The notes beneath the pieces are model-generated. The model made no database searches, was not told where the DNA came from, and worked only from the letters and a program-made list of their open reading frames with translations. From Streptomyces profundus (lineage in GTDB: Bacteria; Actinomycetota; Actinomycetes; Streptomycetales; Streptomycetaceae): 64,000 nucleotides of DNA. The stretch covers positions 6,941,501-7,005,500 of the forward strand of contig NZ_CP082362.1 in NCBI RefSeq assembly GCF_020740535.1, in the 5' to 3' direction. Positions 27,634 to 36,966 of this stretch are shown here, in pieces (within the stretch, counting starts at the first letter, position 1; each line of letters opens with the position of its first letter). The translations under genes and the position numbers were made by a program.

Positions 27634-29130
27634 GTGACTGTGGACGGACCGATCGCGGTGTGCGTGGACGCCGGCACCACCGTGATCAAGGCGGTGGTGT
27701 TCGACGCCGACGGACGGGAACTCGCGGTGACCAGAAGGGACACCGCGGTGCACCATCCCCGGCGGACCCTGGCCGAGCAGGACATGGACGAGGTCTGGCG
27801 GGCGGTCGTCGGGACCGTGCGCGACGCGGTCCGTCAGGTGGCACGGCCGGTGCGGTTTCTGGCCCTCACCGCCCAGGGCGACGGAGCCTGGCTGGTCGAC
27901 GACGCCCACCGCCCGGTGCGCCCCGCCGTCCTCTGGAACGACGGCCGCGCCGCCGACGTGGTGCGCGACTGGGGCGCGGACGGCACCCTGGAGTCGGCCT
28001 TCCGGATCAACGCCTCGCTCACCAACGCCGGCCTCCCCAACGCGATCCTGCGGGCGCTCGACGCCGAGGAGCCGGCGGCGCTCGACCGCGCGCACGCCGT
28101 GTTGACCTGCGGCGGCTGGCTGTTCCTGCGGCTCACCGGGGTGCTGGGCATCGAGGCGTCCGAGGCGTCGGCGCCCTGGCTGGACCTCCGCACCCGCGCC
28201 TACTCGGACGAGCTGCTCGACCAGTACGGGCTGACCCACCGCCGGGGCCTGCTCCCGCCGTTGCTCACCGGCGACGAGCGCACCGCCGCGGTCACGGCCG
28301 AGGCCGCCGAGCTGCTCGGCGTCCCCGCCGGCACCCCCGTGGTGCTCGCCCCCTACGACATCGTCTCCACGGCGCTGGGCACCGGCACCACCACGCCCGG
28401 GCAGGCCACCTGCGTGCTGGGCACCACGCTCTGCACCGAGACGATGATCGACGCTCCCGACCCGGACGGCGAACCCTCGGGCCTCACCCTGGACTTCGGG
28501 ATGCCCGGGCTGCTGATGCGCGCCTACCCGACCCTGGCCGGCACCGGCGTACTGGACTGGCTGGTCGAGTTGCTGGGCCTGGCCGACCACACCGAACTGT
28601 CCGCGCTGGCCTCGCGGGTCGCACCCGGCGCGGAGGGGCTGCGGGTGCTGCCCTATCTCTCCCCGGCGGGCGAGCGAGCACCGTTTCTGGACCCGGCGGC
28701 CAGTGGACTGGTCACCGGCATGGCCTTCGCGCATGGCAGGGAACATCTGGCCCGCGCCGTGCTGGAGGGCCTTGCCCATGTGATCAGGGACTGTCTTGAG
28801 GCCGCGCCGCACCGGCCCCTCGAACTGGGCCTGTGCGGGGGCGGGGCCGCCAGTGAGCTGTGGTGCCAACTGATCGCCGACGTCACGGGAGTTCCCACGG
28901 TGCGCACCGAGGACACCCAGGTCGGGGCGAAGGGCGCGCTGCTCTTCGCGCTGACGCTGCTCGGCGACCACCCCGACCTCACCACGGCGGCCGACGCGCT
29001 GGTCCGCACCCGAAGGCGCTTCGAACCCGATCCGGCGACCCGCGCCCTGCACGACCGCGAGCACGCCGAGTTCCTGGCCACCAGGGAACTGGCCGCCACC
29101 CGCTGGAGCGATTGGCGCACCCATGGCTGA
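27634..29130 (+). CDS. FGGY-family carbohydrate kinase, first of two
   Basis: A 498-residue FGGY kinase. The N-terminal phosphate loop is CVDAGTTVIKAVVFD, the catalytic region APYDIVSTALGTG has Asp near residue 240, and the C-terminal nucleotide loop is LCGGGAASELW. The GTG at 27634 follows AGGAAGGGG. The downstream kinase start overlaps this stop by eight bases, giving a coupled pair of paralogues that are clearly divergent from each other. It probably phosphorylates the imported sugar or polyol of this operon; L-ribulose, xylulose, erythritol-like polyols and related substrates are all compatible. Confidence 0.87.
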   Translation: MTVDGPIAVCVDAGTTVIKAVVFDADGRELAVTRRDTAVHHPRRTLAEQDMDEVWRAVVGTVRDAVRQVARPVRFLALTAQGDGAWLVDDAHRPVRPAVLWNDGRAADVVRDWGADGTLESAFRINASLTNAGLPNAILRALDAEEPAALDRAHAVLTCGGWLFLRLTGVLGIEASEASAPWLDLRTRAYSDELLDQYGLTHRRGLLPPLLTGDERTAAVTAEAAELLGVPAGTPVVLAPYDIVSTALGTGTTTPGQATCVLGTTLCTETMIDAPDPDGEPSGLTLDFGMPGLLMRAYPTLAGTGVLDWLVELLGLADHTELSALASRVAPGAEGLRVLPYLSPAGERAPFLDPAASGLVTGMAFAHGREHLARAVLEGLAHVIRDCLEAAPHRPLELGLCGGGAASELWCQLIADVTGVPTVRTEDTQVGAKGALLFALTLLGDHPDLTTAADALVRTRRRFEPDPATRALHDREHAEFLATRELAATRWSDWRTHG

Positions 29131-30589
29131 GCCCCTGTGGATCGGCGTCGACCTGGGCACGCAGAGCGTGCGGGCGCTGGCCGTCGACGGCGAGGGACGC
29201 CAGGTCGCCGCCGCCTCCCGGCCGTTGACCGGACGGCGCGACGGGCCGCGCCACGAGCAGGACCCCGCCGCCTGGTGGCGGCTGACCGCCGAGGCACTGG
29301 CCGAGCTGACCGCCGCCCTGGCGGGCCGGCCCGTCGGCGCGCTCGCCGTCTGCGCCACCTCGGGCACCGTGCTGCTCACCGACGCCGACGGCACCCCCCG
29401 CACCCCGGGGATGATGTACGACGACACCCGCGCCGGGGCGCTGGCCGCCGAGGCCCAGGAGGCCGGCGCCGTCCTGTGGTCGCGCCTCGGCTATCGGATG
29501 CAGCCGGCGTGGGCGCTGCCCAAGCTGCTCTGGTGGCGCGAGACGGGCCAGCTGACCGGGGGCGCGCGGCTGGCGCACCAGCCGGACGTGATCGCCGCCC
29601 GGCTCGTCGGCCATCCCGTCGCCAGCGACTCCAGCCACGCGCTGAAGACCGGCTACGACCTGATCGCCGGCGGCTGGCCGGCGGCGATCCTGGACGCGCT
29701 GCGCCTCGATCCGGCGACGCTGCCGGCGGTGGTCCGTCCCGGGAGCACGCTCGGCACCGTCGCCGCCGAGGCCGCCGAGATCACCGGGCTCCCGGTCGGC
29801 ACCCCCGTGATCGCCGGCATGACGGACGGCTGCGCGGCCCAACTCGCCGCCGGCGCACTGGACATCGGGCAGTGGAACGCGGTCCTCGGCACCACCCTGG
29901 CGTTCAAGGGCGTCAGCGCGGCGCTGCCCCACGACCCGACGGGCGCCGTCTACTCGCACCGGGCGCCGCACGGCGATCTGTGGCTGCCAGGCGGCGCCTC
30001 CAGCACCGGCGCCGGCGCGGTGCGCGCGCTCTTCCCCGACGCCGACCTGGCCGCGCTGACCAGCGAGGCCGCCCGCGTGACGAAGGTGCCCGTCTGCTAC
30101 CCGCTGGTCGGCGAGGGCGAACGCTTCCCCTTCGTGTTGCCGACCGCGCGCGGCTTCCTGGGGGACGGGCCGCTGGCGGCCGACGGGGACGCCGCCACCG
30201 TGTTCGCCGCCGTCTGCACCGGGGTCGCCCATGTCGAGCGGCTCTCGTTCGCGCTGCTCGCGCAGGCGGGGGCCGACGTGGGCGGACCGGTCGCCTTCAC
30301 CGGCGGGGGGGCCCGCAACGACTGGTGGAACCAGCTGCGGTGCGACATGCTCGGCGTCCCCGTCTGGCTCCCGGACAACCCCGAGCCGGCGCTCGGCATG
30401 GCGGTGCTCGCCGCCGGTGCCGTCTCCGGCGACATCCCGCTCGCCGCCCGACGCCTGGTGCGGGTGCGCCGCACCCTGCAACCCGACCCCGATCGCACCG
30501 CCGCGCTGCTGCCGGGCTACCACGCCTTCGTGGACGCCCTCGCCGCCCGAGGTTGGCTCGATCCGCGACTCGCCGAGCACCCGGGCTGA
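29123..30589 (+). CDS. FGGY-family carbohydrate kinase, second of two
   Basis: A 488-residue FGGY kinase with phosphate loop GVDLGTQSVRALAVD, catalytic region AGMTDGCAAQLAAG and C-terminal FTGGGARNDWWNQ. The ATG at 29123 lies inside the end of the preceding kinase. Two tandem kinases of one superfamily suggest either two related substrates or kinases acting on two epimers or two positions along one pathway. It is followed after 76 bases by the 2-hydroxyacid dehydrogenase gene. Confidence 0.87.
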   Translation: MAEPLWIGVDLGTQSVRALAVDGEGRQVAAASRPLTGRRDGPRHEQDPAAWWRLTAEALAELTAALAGRPVGALAVCATSGTVLLTDADGTPRTPGMMYDDTRAGALAAEAQEAGAVLWSRLGYRMQPAWALPKLLWWRETGQLTGGARLAHQPDVIAARLVGHPVASDSSHALKTGYDLIAGGWPAAILDALRLDPATLPAVVRPGSTLGTVAAEAAEITGLPVGTPVIAGMTDGCAAQLAAGALDIGQWNAVLGTTLAFKGVSAALPHDPTGAVYSHRAPHGDLWLPGGASSTGAGAVRALFPDADLAALTSEAARVTKVPVCYPLVGEGERFPFVLPTARGFLGDGPLAADGDAATVFAAVCTGVAHVERLSFALLAQAGADVGGPVAFTGGGARNDWWNQLRCDMLGVPVWLPDNPEPALGMAVLAAGAVSGDIPLAARRLVRVRRTLQPDPDRTAALLPGYHAFVDALAARGWLDPRLAEHPG

Positions 30590-30665
30590 CCCTCGGGGCA
30601 GAGGCAGAGCACCGGAGCCCCCGGAGAAGCAGACAGCCGTCCGCAGGAAAGGAAACAGACCGACC

Positions 30666-31715
30666 GTGAACCAACCGATCCCCGCACTCGTCGCCGGCGA
30701 CGACTTCGTGCTCAACCGGCTGCTGGTCGAGGCGCTGCACGCGGAGGGCGGCGCCTCGGCCTGGCGGGTGCGCGAGCTGGAACTCCCGTGGCCGCACGTG
30801 CCGTTCGGCCCGGTGGCCGAGGTCAACGAGGCGTCGGGCTCCGAGGAGGAGATGATCGAGGCGCTCGCCGGGGCACGGGTCTGCCTGACCCAGATGGGGC
30901 CGCTCACCGAGCGGGTCCTCGCCGCCAGCCCCGATCTCGAACTGTTCGCCGTCTCCAGGGGCGGCCCCGTGAACGCCGATCTGGCCGCCGCCACCCGGCA
31001 CGGCGTGCGGGTCACCTACGCCCCCGGGCGGAACGCCGAGTCGACCGCCGAGCACACCCTGGCGCTGATGCTGGCCGCGATGCGCCGCGTCCCCGAGGCG
31101 CACGACAGCATGCGCGCCGGCCGTTGGGACAGCGGGCTCTACGCCTACCAGGCCACCGGGTTGGAGATCTCCGGGAGCACCGTCGGCCTGGTCGGGGGCG
31201 GTGCCATCGGCGCCCGGGTCGCCAGGGCGCTGGTCGCGCTCGGCGCCGAGGTGCTGATCGCCGACCCCTACGCCGACCCGGCGACCCTGCCCGACGGCAC
31301 CAGGGCGGTGCCCCTGGACGAGCTCCTCGCCGCCTCGCACGTGGTGTCGCTGCACGCCCGACTCACCGAGGAGACCAGGGGGTTGATCGGCGCCGCCGAA
31401 CTGGCCGCGATGCCGAGGGGCTCGGTGCTGGTCAACTGCGCCAGGGGCGCGCTGCTCGACTACACCGCGCTGGCCGAAGCACTCGCCGAGGGGCAGCTCT
31501 TCGCCGCCGGGCTCGACGTCTACGACGACGAACCCCTCGCCGCCGACCACCCGTTGCGCCGCGCCTCGAACGTGGTGCTCACCCCGCATCTGGCCGGCGC
31601 CAGCCGGGCGGTCGCCCGGCGCGCCGCGCGCCTGGTCGCGGCCGAGGCCGGGCGCTGGCTGCGCGGCGAGCCGCCGCTGAACTGCGCCAACCCGGCCGTG
31701 CTGGCGGCGTCATGA
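30666..31715 (+). CDS. D-isomer-specific 2-hydroxyacid dehydrogenase family protein
   Basis: A 349-residue NAD-dependent dehydrogenase of the phosphoglycerate/2-hydroxyacid dehydrogenase family. The Rossmann motif GLVGGGAIGARVARAL lies near residue 176, the catalytic Arg is in VNCARGALLDY and the catalytic His in LTPHLAGAS; DVYDDEPL supplies the conserved acidic partner region. The GTG at 30666 is preceded by GGAAAGGAAA at a slightly long distance. In this operon it would oxidise a sugar acid or phosphorylated hydroxyacid to the keto acid, or reduce one; the exact reaction is unknown. Its stop overlaps the phosphatase start (ATGA). Confidence 0.83.
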   Translation: MNQPIPALVAGDDFVLNRLLVEALHAEGGASAWRVRELELPWPHVPFGPVAEVNEASGSEEEMIEALAGARVCLTQMGPLTERVLAASPDLELFAVSRGGPVNADLAAATRHGVRVTYAPGRNAESTAEHTLALMLAAMRRVPEAHDSMRAGRWDSGLYAYQATGLEISGSTVGLVGGGAIGARVARALVALGAEVLIADPYADPATLPDGTRAVPLDELLAASHVVSLHARLTEETRGLIGAAELAAMPRGSVLVNCARGALLDYTALAEALAEGQLFAAGLDVYDDEPLAADHPLRRASNVVLTPHLAGASRAVARRAARLVAAEAGRWLRGEPPLNCANPAVLAAS

Positions 31716-32326
31716 GGGGCCGGCTGCTGCTCGCCCGCCACGCCGAGACGGTCTGGCACCACGAGAACCGCTACGCCGGCTCGCGCAGCGACCCCGACCT
31801 CACCGAACGCGGGCTGCGGCAGGTCGAGACGCTGGCCTCGGGGGCGAAGGCCGCCGGTGTGGACGCCGTGGTGAGCTCGGCGTTGCGCCGCGCGGTCCGC
31901 ACCGCCGAGCCGGCCGCCCTGGCGGTCGGCGTCGAGCTCCAGCGGGTACCAGAACTGCGGGAGGTGGACTTCGGCGAACTGGAGGGACGTACCAGGGCCG
32001 AGGCCGATCCCGAACGCGTGCGCCGGTTCCTCGACGATCCGGCCGCGCATCCGTTCCCCGGGGCCGAACCGCCGGCCGAGGCCGCGGCGCGGGTCAGTGC
32101 CGCGCTGCGCTCGATCGCCGAACGGCACCCGGAGAGCACCGTGTTGGTCGTGGCGCACAGCACCGGGCTCCGCCTGGCGCTCTGCGCCCTGCTGGGCCTG
32201 CCGGTCGCCGAGTACCGGCGGATCTTCCCCCGCCTCGACAACGTCGCGGTCACCGAACTCCGGCTGCCCGACGACGCGTCCAGGCCCGCCTCCCTGCTGT
32301 CGCTCAACCGCATACTGCTGGCCTGA
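31712..32326 (+). CDS. Histidine phosphatase family protein
   Basis: A 204-residue phosphatase or mutase of the histidine phosphatase (phosphoglycerate-mutase-like) superfamily. The phosphohistidine motif is ARHAETVWH with the usual RHG altered to RHA, the Arg pocket is SSALRRAVRTAE, Glu is in VDFGELEG, and the second His is in VVAHSTGLRL. Its ATG overlaps the dehydrogenase stop by four bases. Presence inside a kinase operon suggests dephosphorylation of a pathway intermediate or a dead-end phosphorylated sugar. Confidence 0.85.
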   Translation: MRGRLLLARHAETVWHHENRYAGSRSDPDLTERGLRQVETLASGAKAAGVDAVVSSALRRAVRTAEPAALAVGVELQRVPELREVDFGELEGRTRAEADPERVRRFLDDPAAHPFPGAEPPAEAAARVSAALRSIAERHPESTVLVVAHSTGLRLALCALLGLPVAEYRRIFPRLDNVAVTELRLPDDASRPASLLSLNRILLA

Positions 32327-32338
32327 AAGGAAAGCACC

Positions 32339-33415
32339 GTGAGCCGACGATTCCTCGCCCTCTCCCTCACCGCCGTCTTCGCCGTGACCACGGCGACCGC
32401 CTGCTCGTCCGAGTCGGAGGAGGGCGGTGGCGGTGGTGGCGGCGACAACGCCAAGATCGCGTTCCTGATGCCCGACATCGCCTCGCCCCGCTACGAGATG
32501 TACGACGCCCCGCTGTTCGAGGCGAAGATCCAGGAACTCTGCGCGGGCTGCGACGTCATCTACCAGAACGCCAACGCCGACGCCTCCCGTCAGCAGGAAC
32601 AGGCCAACTCGGCGCTGGCGCAGGGCGCCGACGTGATCGTGATCGACCCGGTCGACTCCGACGCGGCGGCCAGCGTCGTCAACGCCTCCCGTTCCCAGGG
32701 CGTGCCGGTGATCGCCTACGACCGGCCGATCTCCAGCACCCCGGCGGACTACTACATATCCTTCGACAACGAGGCGATCGGCGAGTCCATCGGCCAGTCG
32801 CTGGTCGACCACCTCGACGAGACGGGCGCCGATGGCGGCCTGCTCCAGGTCAACGGCTCCCCGACGGACGCCGCCGCCGGCCTGATCAAGCAGGGCATCC
32901 ACAACGCGATCGACGCCAGCGGCTACGAACTCCTCGCCGAGTTCGACACCCCCGGCTGGCAGCCGGCGGACGCGCAGGACTGGGTGGCCGGCCAGATCAA
33001 CAGGTTCGACGACGCGATAGCCGGCGTGGTCGCGGCCAATGACGGCACGGGGGGCGCGTCCATCGCCGCCTTCCAGGCCGCCGGCGCGACGATCCCGCCG
33101 GTCACGGGCAACGACTTCGAGGTCGCCGCCGCCCAACGCATCGTCGCCGGCTACCAGTACAACACCATCTCCAAGCCCATCAAGATCGTCGCCGAGGCGG
33201 CGGCCGAGGTGGCCTGGCAGTTCGTCCAGGGCGAGACCCCCGAGGGGGAGGTCGAGCTGTTCGACACCCCCTCCCAGCTCTTCGAACCCACCGTGGTCAC
33301 TCTGGAGAACCTGCCCGAGGTGCTCGCCGAGTCCGACCAGATGGACGCCTCCGAGGTGTGCACCCCCGAGTACGCGGATGCCTGCACCGAGGCCGGCATC
33401 GTCTGGGAGGAGTGA
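32339..33415 (+). CDS. Sugar ABC transporter substrate-binding lipoprotein
   Basis: A 358-residue lipoprotein. The signal peptide ends in a lipobox with TATAC and Cys22, followed by an acidic/Gly-rich linker and a type I periplasmic-binding fold of the ribose/xylose/autoinducer-2 class (IAFLMPDIASPRYEM, then NADASRQQEQANSALAQGAD and VIAYDRPI). The GTG at 32339 is preceded by AAAGGAAAG. It is anchored on the outer face of the membrane and passes ligand to the permease encoded two genes downstream. Substrate: a pentose, hexose or polyol, not identifiable by reading. Confidence 0.9.
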   Translation: MSRRFLALSLTAVFAVTTATACSSESEEGGGGGGGDNAKIAFLMPDIASPRYEMYDAPLFEAKIQELCAGCDVIYQNANADASRQQEQANSALAQGADVIVIDPVDSDAAASVVNASRSQGVPVIAYDRPISSTPADYYISFDNEAIGESIGQSLVDHLDETGADGGLLQVNGSPTDAAAGLIKQGIHNAIDASGYELLAEFDTPGWQPADAQDWVAGQINRFDDAIAGVVAANDGTGGASIAAFQAAGATIPPVTGNDFEVAAAQRIVAGYQYNTISKPIKIVAEAAAEVAWQFVQGETPEGEVELFDTPSQLFEPTVVTLENLPEVLAESDQMDASEVCTPEYADACTEAGIVWEE

Positions 33416-34227
33416 TGACGGCCCAGGCCACAGACGAAGCGGCGGCGACGGCCACCCGGCCGATCCTGGCGCTACGCGGCATCGCCAAGAACTTCGGCGC
33501 GGTCGCCGCGCTCACCGAGGTGGATCTCGAGGTCTCCGCCGGCGAGGTCGTCGCCGTGGTCGGCGACAACGGCGCGGGCAAGTCCACCCTGGTCAAGGTG
33601 CTCGCCGGCGTACACCGCGCGGACAGCGGGTCGATCGCCTTCGGCGAGCGCCAGGTGACCATCACCAGCCCGGCCGACGCACACGACCTCGGCATCGCGA
33701 CCGTCTTCCAGGACCTCGCGCTCTGCGAGAACCTCAACGTCGTCCAGAACCTCTTCCTCGGCCGGGAGTTGCGCCGGGGCCGGCTGGACGAGGTCACCAT
33801 GGAGATCAGGTCCTGGGAGCTGCTGCGGCAGCTGTCCGCCAAGATCCCCACGGTCCGCGTCCCGGTCGCCTCGCTCTCCGGCGGGCAGCGGCAGACCGTG
33901 GCCATCGCCCGCTCGCTGCTCGGCGACCCCAAGGTGATCGTCCTTGACGAGCCGACCGCCGCGCTGGGCGTGGCCCAGACCGCCGAGGTGCTCAACCTGA
34001 TCGAACGCCTCCGCGAGCGCGGCCTCGGCGTGATCATGATCAGCCACAACATGGAGGACGTCCGCGCCGTCGCCGACCGGGTCGCCGTGCTGCGCCTCGG
34101 CCGCAACAACGGGGTCTTCGACGCCGCGACCGCCTCGTCCGAGGAGATCGTCGCGGCCATGATCGGGGCGAGCGACAACGTGGTGTCCCGCCGCAGAAAC
34201 CGAAAGGAGCGACCGGGCGATGAGTGA
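33415..34227 (+). CDS. Sugar ABC transporter ATP-binding protein (single NBD)
   Basis: A 270-residue ATPase with Walker A GDNGAGKST, signature SLSGGQRQTVA, Walker B VIVLDEPTAAL and H-loop ISHN. The start ATG at 33415 overlaps the lipoprotein TGA by one base. It has one nucleotide-binding domain, like FrcA-type importers, rather than the two fused domains of RbsA, so the transporter should contain an NBD homodimer. Confidence 0.92.
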   Translation: MTAQATDEAAATATRPILALRGIAKNFGAVAALTEVDLEVSAGEVVAVVGDNGAGKSTLVKVLAGVHRADSGSIAFGERQVTITSPADAHDLGIATVFQDLALCENLNVVQNLFLGRELRRGRLDEVTMEIRSWELLRQLSAKIPTVRVPVASLSGGQRQTVAIARSLLGDPKVIVLDEPTAALGVAQTAEVLNLIERLRERGLGVIMISHNMEDVRAVADRVAVLRLGRNNGVFDAATASSEEIVAAMIGASDNVVSRRRNRKERPGDE

Positions 34228-35476
34228 CGTCAAGGCCGCCCAGGCGGCGGCGCCGCTCGACCTGTTGGACGAACGGCTGCGCAAGGGCGAGGGCATCAAG
34301 CCGGTGCTGAGGGGCGTCTGGGACCGGATACGCTCCGGCGATCTCGGCGCGCTGCCGATCGTCCTGGGCCTGGTGGTGATCGCCGTCGTCTTCCAGTCCC
34401 TGAACTCCGTCTTCCTCTCCAGCGCCAACCTGGTGAACCTGCTGATGGAGAGCGCCTCGGTCGGCATCATCGCGCTGGGCGTGGTGTGTGTGCTGCTGGT
34501 GGGGCAGATCGACCTCTCGGTCGGCTCGGTCAGCGGGCTGGCCGCCGCGCTCACCGCCGTCACCTTCGTCCGGGAGGGCTGGCCGCTGCCGCTCTCGATG
34601 GCGGCGGCGATCGGCGCCGGCGCGGTGATCGGCTGGCTCTACGCGCAGATGGTCACCCGGCTCGGTGTGCCCAGCTTCGTCGCCACCCTGGCGGGGCTGC
34701 TCAGCTTCCTCGGGCTCCAGCTCTGGCTGCTCGGCGACACCGGGGCGATCAACCTGCCGTTCGACTCCGATCTGGTGCACTTCGCGCAACTCGCCTTCGT
34801 ACCCGAGTGGTTGTCCTACGCGCTGGTGGTGCTGGCCGCCGGCTGGCTCTTCGCCACCGGCCACGGCCTGGCCAGGACCCGCCGCGCCGCCGGCCTCTCC
34901 GCCCGCTCCACCACGCTGCTGGTGGCGCGCAGTGCGAGCGTGCTGGTCGGGCTCGGCTTCGCCGTCTGGTATCTCAACCGGGCGCGCGGCGTCGGCTGGC
35001 TCTTCGTCAGCTTTGTCGTCCTCGTGCTGGTGCTCAACTACGCGCTCACCCGCACCTCCTGGGGCCGTTCCGTGTTCGCGGTCGGCGGCAACGCGGAGGC
35101 CGCCCGCCGGGCCGGCATCAACGTGCGGCGCGTCTACACCTCGGTGTTCGTGCTCTGCTCCTCGTTGGCCGCGCTCGGCGGCATGGTGGCCGCCGCCCGC
35201 CTGGCGGCGGCCAACCAGTCAAGTGGCGGCGGCGATATCAACCTCAACGCGATCGCCGCGGCGGTGATCGGCGGCACCAGCCTCTTCGGCGGCCGGGGCA
35301 GCGCCTTCGCCGCGCTGCTGGGCATCCTGGTGATCCAGTCGATCTCCAACGGGCTGACCCTGCTGGATCTGGACTCGTCCTTCCGCTTCATCATCACCGG
35401 CCTGGTCCTGGCGGTGGCGGTGATGCTCGACTCGGTGGCCCGCCGCTCCCGCGTCGCCCACGGCCGCGCCGCGTAG
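34220..35476 (+). CDS. Sugar ABC transporter permease
   Basis: A 418-residue integral membrane protein of the branched-chain-permease/XylH-RbsC family, with about ten hydrophobic segments and the conserved VLLVGQIDLSVGSVSGLAAAL near residue 92 and GGTSLFGGRGSAFAALLGIL near the C-terminus. The ATG at 34220 overlaps the ATPase gene by eight bases. It is longer than RbsC-type permeases owing to the region around residues 215-260. It completes the importer and ends the operon, before a strong hairpin terminator. Confidence 0.92.
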   Translation: MSDVKAAQAAAPLDLLDERLRKGEGIKPVLRGVWDRIRSGDLGALPIVLGLVVIAVVFQSLNSVFLSSANLVNLLMESASVGIIALGVVCVLLVGQIDLSVGSVSGLAAALTAVTFVREGWPLPLSMAAAIGAGAVIGWLYAQMVTRLGVPSFVATLAGLLSFLGLQLWLLGDTGAINLPFDSDLVHFAQLAFVPEWLSYALVVLAAGWLFATGHGLARTRRAAGLSARSTTLLVARSASVLVGLGFAVWYLNRARGVGWLFVSFVVLVLVLNYALTRTSWGRSVFAVGGNAEAARRAGINVRRVYTSVFVLCSSLAALGGMVAAARLAAANQSSGGGDINLNAIAAAVIGGTSLFGGRGSAFAALLGILVIQSISNGLTLLDLDSSFRFIITGLVLAVAVMLDSVARRSRVAHGRAA

Positions 35477-35502
35477 CCGCGCCGCTGGGGCCACGCCGCC
35501 CA

Positions 35503-35536
35503 TCGCCGCCGACGCCCGTCCGGGCGTCGGCGGCGA
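35503..35536. terminator. Terminator after the sugar operon
   Basis: Perfect 15-bp inverted repeat (35503-35517 and 35522-35536) with loop GTCC, between the convergent permease and deaminase genes. Confidence 0.75.
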
Positions 35537-35573
35537 AGAGGCGTGCGGCAGCACGGCGTCGGCCGGCTGTGGC

Positions 35574-35984
35574 TCAGTCGAGCGGCGCGGGCCAGGCGTG
35601 GGCGGGCAGCAGCTCCCGCAGCGGGGCCGACTCCCGGCGGCCGAGCACGACCTCGGTGTCCAGGTTGCCCGGGTCGATCTGGCGCAGGAACTCCCGGCAG
35701 CGCCCGCAGGGCGGTAGGACATGGAGCGGCCCCCCTTCGTCGCGCCACACCGCCACCACCTTGGCGATCCGGTACTCGCGCGCGGTGACCATCGCGGCGA
35801 TGGCGGCCAGTTCGGCACAGAAGCCCGTGCCCGAACCGGTGTCGACGCAGACCCCGGTGTACACACTCCCCGCCTCGGTCACCAGCGCGGCGCCGACGTC
35901 GCCGAAGAGCCTCCCCTCGACCGTATGGCGGGACAGGACCGCCTCGGCGGCGGCGATCAGTTCATCGTGCGATGTGCTGGGCAT
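35574..35984 (-). CDS. Cytidine/blasticidin-S-type deaminase
   Basis: A 136-residue zinc deaminase. The zinc site is complete: Cys56-Ala-Glu58 (FCAELAAI) and PPCGRC with Cys93 and Cys96. The C-terminal stretch PCGRCREFL...RELLPAHAW resembles blasticidin S deaminase at least as well as housekeeping cytidine deaminase. It should deaminate a cytosine nucleoside, either in pyrimidine salvage or to inactivate a nucleoside antibiotic. It stands alone, convergent with the sugar operon. Confidence 0.8.
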   Translation of the reverse strand: MPSTSHDELIAAAEAVLSRHTVEGRLFGDVGAALVTEAGSVYTGVCVDTGSGTGFCAELAAIAAMVTAREYRIAKVVAVWRDEGGPLHVLPPCGRCREFLRQIDPGNLDTEVVLGRRESAPLRELLPAHAWPAPLD

Positions 35985-36082
35985 CCCGCGAGGGTAGGGC
36001 CGGCCGGCGGCCGAGGGCCAGCCAATTGTCGAGGGCCGTAATTCGGCTGCCCGCGCCGCCGGGCGGCTGGCAGGCTGCCGCC

Positions 36083-36922
36083 ATGGACGACCCGACCTGG
36101 CTGGGCCCGCCCATCGACGCCCGCCCCCTGCTGGCGCCCGAACTGGCCGAGCTCTGCCGCATGTTGCGCGCGCTGCCGGCTACCGCGTGGCGGGCACCCG
36201 CGGTGCCGGGGTGGACGGTGCGGGACCTCGCCGCGCATCTGCTCGGCGATCTCCATGGCCGCCTGGGGCACGGCCTTCGGGGGCAGCCGCTGGACCGTGT
36301 CCGGGCACCGGGCGAGACGCTGGAAGCCTGGATCCACCGGGGCAACCAGGAGTGGATCGACGCGCACGCCGACCTCACCCCACCCGCGCTGGTCGACGCC
36401 CTGGAGCGGGCCGCGCCCCAGGTCGTCGCCCGGTTCCGGCGGGCGGACCCGCACGCGCCGGCCGTCGCCGTCTCCTGGGCGGGCGCCGATCCGGCGCCCG
36501 CCTGGCTGGACTGCGCCAGGGAGCTCACCGAGTACTGGATCCACCGGCAGCAGATCCGGCACGCCGTCGGACAGCGGACCGATCCGGAACCGACCGTCGC
36601 CGCCGTCGTGTTGGACACCCTGCTGCGCGCGCTGCCGCACACCCTCCGCACCCACCGGCCGGGCGCCGGCCGCACCCAGCTGAGCGTGCGGGTCCCCGGC
36701 CCCGCCGGCGGGGTGTGGACCGTGACCGCCACCGACCGGGGCTGGTCCCTCGCGCTCCCACCCGCCGGCCCGCCGACGGCCACGGTGGAGTGGGAGGCGG
36801 AGATCGCCTGGCGGCTCTGCGCCCGGTCCATCGACCCGGCCACGGCCCTCGCCCACGCCCGCGTCACGGGCGAGCGCGGGCTCGCCGAGGCAGCGGCCCT
36901 GATCGTCTCCATCGTCCACTGA
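36083..36922 (+). CDS. Maleylpyruvate-isomerase/MDMPI-fold protein
   Basis: A 279-residue protein with an N-terminal DinB-like four-helix domain of the mycothiol-dependent maleylpyruvate isomerase family (W-x-V-R-D-L-A-A-H-L-L at about residues 49-59, then ARELTEYWIHRQQIRHAVG around 151-169). The His residues in these helices are the usual divalent-metal ligands. These proteins use or sense mycothiol in actinobacteria, but most have unknown substrates. It precedes the PHP metallohydrolase gene by 44 bases on the same strand and may share its promoter. Confidence 0.77.
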   Translation: MDDPTWLGPPIDARPLLAPELAELCRMLRALPATAWRAPAVPGWTVRDLAAHLLGDLHGRLGHGLRGQPLDRVRAPGETLEAWIHRGNQEWIDAHADLTPPALVDALERAAPQVVARFRRADPHAPAVAVSWAGADPAPAWLDCARELTEYWIHRQQIRHAVGQRTDPEPTVAAVVLDTLLRALPHTLRTHRPGAGRTQLSVRVPGPAGGVWTVTATDRGWSLALPPAGPPTATVEWEAEIAWRLCARSIDPATALAHARVTGERGLAEAAALIVSIVH

Positions 36923-36966
36923 GCCCACCCGGGGAACGCGCGGCGGACCGGGCCCGTTTCCCCGAC

